Assembly (NCBI GenBank): GCA_019744815.1
Contig: JAIEUA010000002.1
Location: 1-64,000 of the forward strand
DNA length: 64,000 bases
Source of the DNA: Phycisphaerales bacterium
GTDB taxonomy: Bacteria > Planctomycetota > Phycisphaerae > Phycisphaerales > UBA1924
Direction of reading: 5' to 3'
The notes under the pieces were generated by a model. That model was not told where the DNA came from, searched no databases, and worked only from the letters and a program-made list of their open reading frames with translations. The position numbers were made by a program, and so were the translations under genes. Each line of letters opens with the position of its first letter. Position 1 is the stretch's first letter. This document shows positions 18,293-26,850 of this stretch, in pieces.

Positions 18293-18718
18293 ATGCCCCT
18301 CAACCTCCACCACATCGCCATCATCTGCTCCGACTACCAGCGCTCCAAGCGCTTCTACGTCGACATCCTCGGCCTGCGCATCCTCGCCGAGACCTTCCGC
18401 CCCGAGCGCAACTCCTACAAGCTCGACCTCGCCATCGACCCGCGCGACGCGCTTGCGCACGACGCCGCACCCATCTTCCCCCGCATCGAACTCTTCTCGT
18501 TCCCCGATCCACCGCCGCGGCCCACCCATCCCGAAGCCCGCGGCCTGCGCCACCTCGCATTTGCCGTCACCGACCTCGCCGCCGAAGTCGCCCGCCTCGC
18601 CGCCCTCGGCGTCATCGCCGAACCCATCCGCACCGACACCACGCCCACCGGCCGCGGCAAGGGGTTCACCTTCATCAAGGACCCAGACGACCTCCCAATC
18701 GAGCTCTACGAGGCGTGA
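18293..18718 (+). CDS. VOC family protein, YaeR/GloA2-like
   Basis: The 141-residue protein is a vicinal oxygen chelate fold metal-binding protein. It matches the YaeR/GloA2 type along its length: LHHIAIICSDYQRSKRFYVD, the phrase RNSYKLDLA, IELFSFPDPPPRPTHPEARG, LRHLAFAVTDL and the closing DDLPIELYEA. Likely metal ligands are the first histidine pair, the mid-protein glutamate, H83 in LRHLAF and the last glutamate. YaeR-type proteins resemble glyoxalase I, but their reaction is not established. It is transcribed alone. Confidence 0.88.
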   Translation: MPLNLHHIAIICSDYQRSKRFYVDILGLRILAETFRPERNSYKLDLAIDPRDALAHDAAPIFPRIELFSFPDPPPRPTHPEARGLRHLAFAVTDLAAEVARLAALGVIAEPIRTDTTPTGRGKGFTFIKDPDDLPIELYEA

Positions 18719-18753
18719 TCTATTCGCCCCTGCTCCCCTGCTCCCCTACTCGC

Positions 18754-19341
18754 TCACTCCTTCGAATACCGCAGCGTGTACCCCTTCTCCTTCCCGCCCG
18801 GTGCGTACGTCACGTCCATGATCAGCGTGTTGGGGCCGTCGAGCCGGTAGACCACGCTCGCGACGTCCGCCGAGCCGCCTTCCACGGTGCCCGTGAACTC
18901 GCAGCGGTCGCTGCCCGCGCTCACCAGCTTGTAGGTCTTGATGTCGGCCTGCTTTTCGGGCACCTCGAGCGCCGCGTGCAGGTGCCGCACCCGCAGGAAC
19001 ACGCCGCTCTCTTCCGCGGTGATGAGCGACACCTCGTGCAGCGCGGGCTTGCCGTCGCGTCGGACCTGGCGGAACAGCGCGGCCATCGAGTTGCCCCGCG
19101 CGGGCGTCCAGACCTCGTCGTTCACCGTCTTGTTCGGGTTCACCGACACCCAGCTCCCGGTCAGGAAGGCGAACGCCGCCAACTCAGGCGCGGGCTTGGC
19201 ATGGTCGGGGAGCGCGATCACGGCCGCCCCGCTGCCGCCCGTTGTGCCCGGCTTTCCGGTCGCGCAGCCAGAGAATGCCGTGACAATCAGGGACATTGCG
19301 GCGACTGAGACCACAGACATCGATGCGTGAGCGTTCGTCAT
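18754..19341 (-). CDS. DUF6265-like lipoprotein
   Basis: The 195-residue protein has a lipoprotein signal (SVVSVAAMSLIVTAFSGC, lipobox FSGC). The mature domain begins FAFLTGSWVSVNPNKTVNDE and continues with WTPARGNSMAALFRQVRRDG, the pattern of DUF6265, a small beta-barrel family related to lipocalin-like domains. No catalytic site is known. The ATG at 19341 precedes the signal; the frame extends upstream without signal features. No strong SD is seen. Confidence 0.75.
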   Translation of the reverse strand: MTNAHASMSVVSVAAMSLIVTAFSGCATGKPGTTGGSGAAVIALPDHAKPAPELAAFAFLTGSWVSVNPNKTVNDEVWTPARGNSMAALFRQVRRDGKPALHEVSLITAEESGVFLRVRHLHAALEVPEKQADIKTYKLVSAGSDRCEFTGTVEGGSADVASVVYRLDGPNTLIMDVTYAPGGKEKGYTLRYSKE

Positions 19342-19482
19342 GGTCGATGGTATGGAGTTGGTGAGTCGCGATCGAGATCGGGGCGTCGTGCGTGGCGATG
19401 AGCCCCTGCGTCCGCGAGTCGGCTTGTCGACGAGCGACGGCGTGGGCTGTCTGAACGCGGTCATCGAGCCGAGCGGATGCAA

Positions 19483-19510
19483 CCCGCTCGCTCACGCTCG
19501 GGGCTCGTCG
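19483..19510. repeat. CTCACGCTCGGGGCTCG-family repeat, copy 1
   Basis: CCGCTCGCTCACGCTCGGGGCTCGTCG matches, in either orientation, 47235-47263, 49905-49939, 49953-49975 and 52904-52932. Confidence 0.6.
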
Positions 19511-19546
19511 AGGCAGCCGGCTCTCAGTATCAACGCGAGTCGTGGA

Positions 19547-20635
19547 TCACTTCCCAAACAAGAACGCCGCCCGCTCCAGCCTCGTCTTGCCTTCGCTGTG
19601 CACCGCGAACTCGTAGCCCTCGTGCATCGATGCGCTGCCGTACCGGCCGTCTTTCCGCACGGCGTACAGCGTCACGTTGAAGCCCGGCCGCCCCTTGGCG
19701 TCGAGCAGCCGCTTCTCTTTGGTGTTGTCCGCGATCCGCTTGAGCACCTTCAGGCACGCGTCCGTGGGAGACAGGCCCGAAGCCATCGCGTCCACGATCG
19801 CGAACGCGCCGCAGGATTGCATGACCGCCTCGCCGCGGCCTGTCGCGCCCGCGCTGCCGATGGCGTTGTCGGTATAGCACCCCGCGCCGACGCACGCGGT
19901 GTCACCGACGCGGCCGGCGAGCTTGTAGGACAGGCCGCTGGTGCTGGTGCAGCCGTAGAGGTCCGAACCCGGCGCGAGCAGCAGCGAGGTGTGGATCGTG
20001 CCGTAGGTGTGGGGAATCGGCGACGGCGTGCGCGAGTCGTTGGGCTGAGGAGAGTGGGAAGGGGTGAGGGATGAGGGGTGAGGCGGAATGGCCTGATTCG
20101 CGCTTGGGTCCACGTTCCCGGCCCAGAGCGCCTGGCCGAAGCCGCTGCGGCCAGCGTCGCCGCTCTGCGGATCTTTCTCACCCGCCCACTCCGCGGCACT
20201 CAGCCACGCATCGCGGGTGCTGAGGCTTGCTTTCCAATCCAGCCACGCCTTGCGGCTCTTGTCGGTGAGCAGGTTCTCTTCGGGGAATCCGAGCGCTCGG
20301 GCGAACTTGTTGGCTCCCTCGCCGACAATCAGCGAGTGATCGGTGCGGCGGAGCACTTCGAGCGCGAGACGTGCGACATGCCGCACGCGGCGGACACCCG
20401 CCACCGCCGCCGACCGATGCAGCGGCCCGTGCATGACGATGGCATCAAGCTCGACCTCGCCGTCCTCGTTGGGCAAGCCGCCGTAGCCGACGGAGAGTTC
20501 TTCGGGGTCGTCCTCAACGAGTTGGATGCCGGCGACGAGGGCGTCGAGGGGATCAGAGCTCTGGGCGAGCATCGCCGCGGTGCGATCGAGCGCGGGCACG
20601 CCGTTCCAACTGGAGATGAGGACGGGGTGGGGCAT
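19547..20635 (-). CDS. N(4)-(beta-N-acetylglucosaminyl)-L-asparaginase / isoaspartyl peptidase family
   Basis: The 362-residue enzyme belongs to the glycosylasparaginase Ntn family, which removes asparagine-linked sugars or hydrolyses isoaspartyl peptides after self-cleavage at a threonine. The start (LISSWNG), IQLVEDDPEELSVGYGGLPN and LDAIVMHGP match the alpha subunit; T213 in HTYGTIHT is the expected nucleophile, and VGDTACVGAGCYTDNAIGSA follows in the beta subunit. A proline- and serine-rich insertion just before the cleavage site (about 184-208) is lineage-specific. No signal peptide is seen. The gene follows the propeller gene by 18 bp on the same strand. Confidence 0.9.
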   Translation of the reverse strand: MPHPVLISSWNGVPALDRTAAMLAQSSDPLDALVAGIQLVEDDPEELSVGYGGLPNEDGEVELDAIVMHGPLHRSAAVAGVRRVRHVARLALEVLRRTDHSLIVGEGANKFARALGFPEENLLTDKSRKAWLDWKASLSTRDAWLSAAEWAGEKDPQSGDAGRSGFGQALWAGNVDPSANQAIPPHPSSLTPSHSPQPNDSRTPSPIPHTYGTIHTSLLLAPGSDLYGCTSTSGLSYKLAGRVGDTACVGAGCYTDNAIGSAGATGRGEAVMQSCGAFAIVDAMASGLSPTDACLKVLKRIADNTKEKRLLDAKGRPGFNVTLYAVRKDGRYGSASMHEGYEFAVHSEGKTRLERAAFLFGK

Positions 20636-20653
20636 GCCGGAATCGTACCGGCT

Positions 20654-23236
20654 TTAATCGCACACCATGCCTGTGTACGCGACGACGAAGATCTGGAAGT
20701 CACGGTCGTCGACGAACCCGTCTCCGTTCCAGTCGGAGAGGCAGCCCGCTGGCATGGCCGAGTCGTCGCACAGCAGGGTGTCGTACGCCGCGGCGAACAG
20801 ATTGAAGTCGGTGTCGTCGACCAAGCCGTCGGCGTTGAGATCGCCGGGGCAGGTGTTCACCGACACCGCGGCGGACGAACTCGAGGTGGTGTTGCAGGCG
20901 TTGCTGAACTCCACGGTGTACTCGCCAGCGTCCGAAGCCTGCACGCCTTCGATGCGGAGCACGACATCAGAACCGTCACTCGGTGATGGAAGCACGCCCG
21001 CCGCACCGGTCACGATGCCGCCGCCGATCGATGATCCGCCCGGGCCGTTCTGAACTGCCTCGCCGTTGCGCTTCCACTGATACGACACGTTCACATACCC
21101 GCTCGCCGCCGCGGCACGGAGCGAGAGTGCGAGGCCCTGATTCACCGGCTTGGACTGCGGCTGGACGGCAATCCAGGGCTTCGGATCATCCGTCCACCGC
21201 GCGAAATATGCCGAGGGAGCGCCGTCGGCCTGGGTGAACTCACCGATGGCGATGAGTTCGTCGCCATGCTGCCGCACGTCGAAGACCGTGCCGCCCGTCA
21301 AGCCGCCGCCCATCGCTTTCCACTGGATGCCGTTCCAACGCGCGATGTTGTTCACCGCCACGCCGCCCGCCAGTCTAAACGATCCCGCCGCGATCAGATC
21401 GCCCTTGTACTCCGTCAGTACTCGAACGACTCCCGTGCCGTTGCCGGTTCCATACACGCCGCCGCCCACGCTGGCCCAGCGATCGCCCTCCCACTGCGCG
21501 AGCGAGCCGTAGCTGACGGCTCGGCCGGTTCGAACATTGCTCGACGCGACCATCAGCTTTCCTTTGTGCACGAACAGCGTCCCCCCCGTGGACAGCCCGA
21601 CCGGCCAGGGGTGCCACGCGGTTCCGTCAAAACGAAACGGTCCCAGAGCGCTTGGGTTGGAAGACAACCGGAAGGAAGTGGAGGACGAGATCACTACAAG
21701 GTCACCCTCGAACTCGACGGCGGATTCCGCTCGACCTTGCAGATCGTCACCAAACGTCTTCCACTGGCTCCCGGTCCACGAGGCAACGGGCCGGAAGTAG
21801 AATGGATCAGTGAGACTCAAGCTGCCCACGGCCACCAGATCGGACTTGAACGGTGACAAGCCCGAGATGCTGATCGAGCTTGCGATCCCGGGAATCTGCG
21901 CCCATCCGCTTCCATTCCATGCCGACAACGCCGGCGTTCCAGCGGCGTAGAGCAATCCGTTGCTCGCGCGCAACTCCACGACCGTCGTCGGAGCATCCAT
22001 ACCAAGGCCGGCCCACGTGGCGCCATTCCATTGAGCGATCGGTCCGGCCGTCACGCCTGCAATCTGGTTCACCCGTCCACCGAGAATCAACTTCCCGCCA
22101 TACGACTCGATCGCGACGAGGCCCTTGTCGAAGCCGATTCCGACCGAGTTCCACGATCCGCCGCGGTACTCGGTGAGGCCACGCCCAACGGCGGTGCTGA
22201 CGAATGCACCATCGATGCCCGCGAAGAGCGATCCGTTGTAACTCTGGAAACAAAGCGGGGGCGCCTTGAGTCGCTGTCCGAGTCGGCTCCACGCGGTGCC
22301 GTCCCACGCGTATGCGCGTTCGGGAGAGGTATTGCCGCCGACAATCAACTTTCCGTCGAACACGGAGATCGCGTTGATTCCTGCTGAGATGTTCCCAGCG
22401 GTCACCGGCAGCCCGGTTGATTCCCATTGCGTTCCAGTCCAACGGCCGAGATGCGTCGCCTCCACCCCGCCGATCTTCGTGAAGGTGCCACCCGCGTACA
22501 GATCTCCGTCGTACACGCACACGGAGTTGATGTTGCCACTCGGAAACTGGACCCCGCTCCCGAGCGGCGTCCACTTGCCATCCCAAGCCGCGATGCCACC
22601 CGCCGGTTTTCCACCCGCGGACGTGAAGATCCCCGCGGCGATGAGCTTGCCCTCGTAAAGGCCGAGCACGTTGACGCCGCTACCGATCGCTGAATCAGGT
22701 CCGAGCGTGATCCACGCTGATCCGTTCCACCTTGCGATCGGAGTACTCGCGCCAGAGACTTTGACGATTCCCGCCGCAATGAGCGCACCCTGATACTCCT
22801 GGAGTGCGTCGATGCGAACCGGTTCGGCGCCGGTGCCCTTCCATGTATTGCCGTCCCAAGACGCAAGGGGGCCGGTTTCAACGCCGCCCGCGGACGCGAA
22901 AGCTCCGCCCACCCACAGTTTTCCATCGAACACCGTCAGCGCCCGGACGCCGGCGCTGGTCCCGCCACCAAGCGATCTCCATTCCTGTCCGTTCCAAGCC
23001 GCGATGTTGCGAGCGGAGGTCGTTCCCACCATCGAGAAGTTGCCGCCGATCACCAGCAACTGCGGCTCGGGCCCGTCGCCATCGGGATCCCAGAGCGTCA
23101 TCGCAGCCACGGAGCCGTCAACTCCCCGCACGCCGTAGCCGGGGAGCCACTGCCCCTCACACACCTGCCCGTTCGCCGCATTGGCCACCGCACCCGCCAC
23201 AGCCAACGCCGCCGCCACCATCTTCACTACCGACAT
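20654..23236 (-). CDS. Secreted beta-propeller/Ig-like protein with GC-type dockerin
   Basis: The 860-residue protein has a signal peptide (MVAAALAVAGAVANAANG). Residues about 20-690 are a long series of repeats of the form LYVGGxFTxxGGxxxxxIAxWNGxxWxxLG, a kelch-like propeller repeat common in planctomycete exported proteins. An Ig-like domain follows (YQWKRNGEAVQN to DAGEYTVEFSNAC). The C terminus is the paired GC-type dockerin: DLNADGLVDDTDFNLFAAAY, then DWNGDGFVDDRDFQIFVVAY. These acidic loops resemble calcium-binding F-hand halves. Its role is probably at the cell surface. ATG 23236 has GGGAGG upstream. Confidence 0.88.
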   Translation of the reverse strand: MSVVKMVAAALAVAGAVANAANGQVCEGQWLPGYGVRGVDGSVAAMTLWDPDGDGPEPQLLVIGGNFSMVGTTSARNIAAWNGQEWRSLGGGTSAGVRALTVFDGKLWVGGAFASAGGVETGPLASWDGNTWKGTGAEPVRIDALQEYQGALIAAGIVKVSGASTPIARWNGSAWITLGPDSAIGSGVNVLGLYEGKLIAAGIFTSAGGKPAGGIAAWDGKWTPLGSGVQFPSGNINSVCVYDGDLYAGGTFTKIGGVEATHLGRWTGTQWESTGLPVTAGNISAGINAISVFDGKLIVGGNTSPERAYAWDGTAWSRLGQRLKAPPLCFQSYNGSLFAGIDGAFVSTAVGRGLTEYRGGSWNSVGIGFDKGLVAIESYGGKLILGGRVNQIAGVTAGPIAQWNGATWAGLGMDAPTTVVELRASNGLLYAAGTPALSAWNGSGWAQIPGIASSISISGLSPFKSDLVAVGSLSLTDPFYFRPVASWTGSQWKTFGDDLQGRAESAVEFEGDLVVISSSTSFRLSSNPSALGPFRFDGTAWHPWPVGLSTGGTLFVHKGKLMVASSNVRTGRAVSYGSLAQWEGDRWASVGGGVYGTGNGTGVVRVLTEYKGDLIAAGSFRLAGGVAVNNIARWNGIQWKAMGGGLTGGTVFDVRQHGDELIAIGEFTQADGAPSAYFARWTDDPKPWIAVQPQSKPVNQGLALSLRAAAASGYVNVSYQWKRNGEAVQNGPGGSSIGGGIVTGAAGVLPSPSDGSDVVLRIEGVQASDAGEYTVEFSNACNTTSSSSAAVSVNTCPGDLNADGLVDDTDFNLFAAAYDTLLCDDSAMPAGCLSDWNGDGFVDDRDFQIFVVAYTGMVCD

Positions 23237-23484
23237 GTGCCAACCTCCCAAAGCCCCCGCAGGTCATGCCATCACGGCGGAGCCAATCGGCGCCGCCCGG
23301 ATATCAAGAAGTAACTTCTCTGGCCGCGGCCCCGCACCGCGCGTTCAGCGGCCCAGCCTGTTCGGCACCCGCGTTCCCCTCGTTGCCGCTCTCTTCATCC
23401 GCACAACTCCCGGTGCCGGTTCCGGGATGGGGCCGCGATTTGGCCGTGATTGGGAACAGATAAAGAGCGGCCCGAATCGTTCCT

Positions 23485-24309
23485 CTACTTGGGACTCTGG
23501 GCAGCCTCCACCCTCTCAAACCGATACCCACCCTTCTCCGCTCCCCACACCTGCTCGTCCTTCTCGTTGTACCCGCGGTCCCAGGTTTGGAGGCCGTCCT
23601 TGTTCACATGGACCTCGGCGGTGGCGTACTTGGCGCCGCCGCGTTCGCTGGGGCAGCCCTTGCCGACGGTCGCGCCCTCGAAGCGGCCTTCGCCGGTTCG
23701 GCTCATCACCACCGTGCAGCCGTCGCGCGGGATCAGCTTGTCTGGCGTCACGCCATCCAGCTTGGTTGCGTCCTTCCACGCGCCGGTGAACTTCAGCACG
23801 TCCGCCGGCGTGCCCGGCAGCAGGTACACCGCGCTTTTGAAGACCGGGGTCGCGGTGCCGCTCTGATCGGAGACGTACTCCATCGTCACGTGGTACACGC
23901 GCTGGCGGTACGGCTTGTCGGGCATCGCTGCCACGGCTTGTTCGACGTAGAGCCAGTACCCCTTCTCGTCGCTGGAGATATCGCGCCAGATCGGGGCCAT
24001 GTGCAGGCGGATGTCGAAGAAGTTCTCGGCGTCTTCCTGGTGCTGCTTTTCGCTCGAGAACGAACCGACCATGAGGTCGACCAGCTCCTGCAGGTTCGAG
24101 CGGGTCTCCTTGGGCATCTCCTCGCGGGGCAGCACGCCCTTGGGGGCGTTGGCGTCCTCCGACGGCGGGGTGCCCTTCGGAGCATTCGCCGGGGCCGGCT
24201 CGTCGTTGGTCGGATGCGACCGCGGGTCCTGAGCCGCACACAAGGACGGCAGCGCGGAAACGGTCAGGGAAGCCAGGGCCAGCGACGCAAGGAAGTGGTT
24301 GCGATTCAT
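23485..24309 (-). CDS. CpcT/CpeT family protein, exported
   Basis: The 274-residue protein has a signal peptide (LASLALASLTVSALPSLCAA), a proline-rich linker with a repeated NAPKG motif, then a CpcT/CpeT domain: LVDLMVGSFSSEKQ, YWLYVEQAV, PYRQRVYHV and DGCTVVMSRTGEGRFEGATV with GWxAEKGGYRFER at the end. In cyanobacteria the family attaches bilins to phycobiliproteins. Exported members in organisms without phycobiliproteins must do something else, perhaps binding a hydrophobic ligand in this lipocalin-like barrel. It is a single gene, divergent from the FKBP gene. Confidence 0.85.
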   Translation of the reverse strand: MNRNHFLASLALASLTVSALPSLCAAQDPRSHPTNDEPAPANAPKGTPPSEDANAPKGVLPREEMPKETRSNLQELVDLMVGSFSSEKQHQEDAENFFDIRLHMAPIWRDISSDEKGYWLYVEQAVAAMPDKPYRQRVYHVTMEYVSDQSGTATPVFKSAVYLLPGTPADVLKFTGAWKDATKLDGVTPDKLIPRDGCTVVMSRTGEGRFEGATVGKGCPSERGGAKYATAEVHVNKDGLQTWDRGYNEKDEQVWGAEKGGYRFERVEAAQSPK

Positions 24310-24435
24310 GATTAGAGGATACGGCACGCCCCTCGGGCACTCTCCCGAGTCCGCCCCTGTTCGGGGAACCCGCCTCGGCCCCGAGCGTTCTACCCTTGTC
24401 CCTCACCGTTTCACTCTTTCAAGGAAGTTTCGCCC

Positions 24436-25284
24436 ATGCGCAAGCCGCTCTCGTTGATGCTCGTTGCCGGTCTCTCGCTCGCCTCGTTCGCGTTCGCGGC
24501 CGACCCGGCCCAGCAGGCCCAGAAGGCCGGCCAGGATCAGCCCACGTCCAAGGCCGAGGGCGATGCGCTCCCGCCCCGTCCGAATCCCAACGCCATCCCG
24601 GTCCCCACCGGCGAGGTCGTCAAGAAGCAGGAACTCGAAGGCGGCCTCATCCTCGAAGACCTCAAGATCGGTGACGGCTACGAGGTGCAGGCCGGCGGCG
24701 CGGTTGTCGCCCACTACCACGGCACGCTGAAGGAAGGCGGCAAGGTCTTCGACTCGTCCTTCGAGCGCGGCGAGCCGGTCTCGTTCCCGCTGAACGGCGT
24801 CATCGAGGGCTGGCAGAAGGGCGTGCCCGGCATGAAGATCGGCGGCATCCGTCGCCTCATCATCCCCGCCAAGATGGGCTACGGCGAGCGCGGTGCGGGC
24901 GCCACCATCCCGCCGAACTCCGACCTCGTCTTCACGATCCAGCTCGTGGATGCGCTGCAGATCATCGATGAGAAGGAAGGCACCGGCGAGGCCGCCGAGG
25001 GCCAGTGCGTCGCGGTGACCTCGCACGTCATCAAGGACGCCGAGGGCAAGGAAGTCGAGAAGCACGACGCGAGCAACCCGTACATCTGGATCCCCGGCGA
25101 GCTGCAGGCGATGCAGTTCGGCTTCGAGGGCATGAAGGTCGGCGGCAAGCGCAAGCTGATCGTCCCCAAGCAGATGAACCAGGTGAACCCGCAGGCCGGC
25201 CGCGCCACCCCCGGCAACGTCCCGCTGACGGTCGAGATGGAACTGATCGCGGTCCGCAACCTCGGGCCGAAGAAGGCGAAGTAA
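24436..25284 (+). CDS. Exported FKBP-type peptidyl-prolyl isomerase with two FKBP domains
   Basis: The 282-residue protein has a signal peptide (SLMLVAGLSLASFAFAAD), a linker and two FKBP folds. The first (about 65-175) is canonical, with VVAHYHGTLKEGGKVFDSSF, GVIEGWQKGVPGMKIGGIRR and IPAKMGYGERG. The second (about 190-275) keeps the frame GELQAMQFGFEGMKVGGKRK but lacks several active-site aromatic residues, so it is probably non-catalytic. It should assist folding of exported proteins. AAGGA precedes the ATG. An intrinsic terminator follows. Confidence 0.92.
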   Translation: MRKPLSLMLVAGLSLASFAFAADPAQQAQKAGQDQPTSKAEGDALPPRPNPNAIPVPTGEVVKKQELEGGLILEDLKIGDGYEVQAGGAVVAHYHGTLKEGGKVFDSSFERGEPVSFPLNGVIEGWQKGVPGMKIGGIRRLIIPAKMGYGERGAGATIPPNSDLVFTIQLVDALQIIDEKEGTGEAAEGQCVAVTSHVIKDAEGKEVEKHDASNPYIWIPGELQAMQFGFEGMKVGGKRKLIVPKQMNQVNPQAGRATPGNVPLTVEMELIAVRNLGPKKAK

Positions 25285-25307
25285 GCTTTCTTCAAGTGAG
25301 CATTCCC

Positions 25308-25343
25308 GCGGGACCGGCGATCAGCCGGTCCCGCTTCGTTTTT
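25308..25343 (+). terminator. Intrinsic terminator after the FKBP gene
   Basis: A perfect 11-bp stem GCGGGACCGGC/GCCGGTCCCGC with loop GATCA is followed by TTCGTTTTT. The stem shares the GGACCGGC/GCCGGTCC core with a dispersed repeat family found nearby. Confidence 0.88.
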
Positions 25344-25362
25344 GCGGCGAGAGTCTCTCGAA

Positions 25363-25516
25363 GGGGGCGGGGCCTTCCAGGCCCCGCCAACTCCAGCCCG
25401 CCCCCAAAGCACCAGTAGGACCGGCTTCCAGCCGGTCGACAGGACCTCCCATCTCGCAGTGCTTCGCGTCTACTCCGCTCACACAGGAAAGACCGGCCGG
25501 AGGCCGGTCCCACTGG
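25363..25516. repeat. Composite palindromic repeat upstream of the methyltransferase
   Basis: Three palindromes lie in series: GGCGGGGCCTTCCAGGCCCCGCC-type at 25363-25394, GGACCGGCTTCCAGCCGGTC at 25418-25437 and GACCGGCCGGAGGCCGGTC at 25491-25509. The last two are related copies in opposite orientation, forming a doublet with a short spacer. The first two recur downstream of the methyltransferase gene. Confidence 0.75.
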
Positions 25517-25544
25517 TCTTGGGTGCCGCTTCCTACTCTCGCCC

Positions 25545-26549
25545 ATGCACGTCCCGCCGCAGACACTTGACGCTCCCGCAACGGACCGAGGCCCGGCCGC
25601 GGTGCCGGAGCGCAAGCGAGCCGCCAAGGCCCACGCGGCGTCCAAGGACAAGCAGTACTCCAAGCCTTCCAAATCCAAGAAGGTTCTCGAAACCAAGGAC
25701 GGCCGCTCCCGCATCCACATCGGCGACTGCCGCGAGATCATCCCGTCGCTCGACGAGTGCAAGAAGAAACAGGTCGACCTGATCTTCGCCGATCCGCCGT
25801 TCAACTGGTCGGTGCCGTACGACCAATGGCACGACGGCATGCCCCGCAACGACTACCTCGACTTCACGTACGCGTGGCTCCAGGCCTGCGCCGACGCGCT
25901 GTCGGATCGCGGCAGCCTCTGGGTCAACATCCCCGACGACACCGCCGCCGAGATCGTCGTCTACCTGAAGAAGATCGGCCTGCACATGGTCAACTGGTGC
26001 GTGTGGCACTACCGCTTCGGCCAGAACACCAAGAGCCGCTTCATCAATAGCAAAGTCCACGCCCTCTACTTCGCCAAGAACGACGACGCCACCAAGCGCA
26101 TCTGGCACCCCGAGCGCGTGCTCGAGATGTCCGATCGCGCCTCGACCTATGGCGATAAGCGCACGCTGAACAAGAAAGACGGCATGCCCAACGGCATGCG
26201 CGTCCCCATGGACGTCTGGTACGGCCCCTTCCTCGGGCGCATCCAGGGCAACAACAAAGAACGCCGCAGCAGGCACCACAACCAGTTGCCCGAGGCCTAC
26301 CTCGAACGCGTGATCCTCGCCTGCAGCGAAGAGAACTCGATCGTCATGGACCCCTTCACCGGCAGCGGCACCACCGCGGTCGTCGCCCACGCCCTCGGCC
26401 GCCGCTTCATCGGCACCGAGTTCGGCCCCGGCAACGCCAAGAGCGCGATGGAACGCATCGAGGCCGGTCCGGTGCACCTGGGCAAGATCATCGGCGTCAG
26501 CACCGCGATCCAGAAGAAGCGCAAGACGCTCGACGAGTTCGGCGACTAA
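25545..26549 (+). CDS. Solitary DNA methyltransferase (beta-class, N6-adenine or N4-cytosine)
   Basis: The 334-residue protein has a lysine-rich N-terminal tail and then the beta-class order of motifs: the catalytic DPPF (residues 83-86) comes first and the SAM-binding DPFTGSGTT (269-277) comes near the end. DPPF/Y is usual for amino-methylating enzymes. The target-recognition segment is between them (about 180-250, with NKERRSRHHNQLPEAYLERV at its end). There is no restriction endonuclease or specificity gene nearby, so it is an orphan enzyme, perhaps a regulator of gene expression or cell cycle. Both flanks carry the same pair of palindromic repeats. Confidence 0.9.
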   Translation: MHVPPQTLDAPATDRGPAAVPERKRAAKAHAASKDKQYSKPSKSKKVLETKDGRSRIHIGDCREIIPSLDECKKKQVDLIFADPPFNWSVPYDQWHDGMPRNDYLDFTYAWLQACADALSDRGSLWVNIPDDTAAEIVVYLKKIGLHMVNWCVWHYRFGQNTKSRFINSKVHALYFAKNDDATKRIWHPERVLEMSDRASTYGDKRTLNKKDGMPNGMRVPMDVWYGPFLGRIQGNNKERRSRHHNQLPEAYLERVILACSEENSIVMDPFTGSGTTAVVAHALGRRFIGTEFGPGNAKSAMERIEAGPVHLGKIIGVSTAIQKKRKTLDEFGD

Positions 26550-26554
26550 AATCA

Positions 26555-26626
26555 GTAGACCGGCTTCCAGCCGGTCGACCACCAACACCGGGGGCGGGGC
26601 CTTCCAGGCCCCGCCGTTCCAACTCC
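26555..26626. repeat. Composite palindromic repeat downstream of the methyltransferase
   Basis: GACCGGCTTCCAGCCGGTC (26559-26577) and GGCGGGGCCTTCCAGGCCCCGCC-type (26590-26615) repeat the upstream elements at 25418 and 25363, in reversed order but the same strand sense. Confidence 0.75.
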
Positions 26627-26850
26627 GGGTGCCACTGCTTGACCAGCTCGGCGGTCAAGCAGTGCGAGGGCGCACGCTCCTGTCGCGACCGCGCGGGTTG
26701 TCCCAGGGCGGCCCACCCGTCGCACCCTCTCTGCTTCTCCGCGACGCTCCGCCCCTCCTCGTTCTCTCCCCCCAGTTACCGGCCCATCATGTTTTCCCGC
26801 AACCGTTGCCCCGTCCCGTACGCTACAGACTGAAGAATGAGGGGCCTGCC
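26627..26850. other. Leader of the response regulator gene
   Basis: No gene is supported between the repeat and the ATG at 26851; an open frame from 26629 reads as arginine- and proline-rich nonsense joined to the regulator. A short inverted repeat, TTGACCAGCTCGGCGGTCAA, lies at 26639-26658. GCTACAGACTG about 25 bp before the ATG contains a TACAGA hexamer that might be a -10. Confidence 0.4.

Noticed and set aside
25363-25516. CRISPR-like array near the methyltransferase
   Set aside because: The repeated units are palindromes of different families with irregular spacing, no equal-length spacers, and no cas genes nearby.
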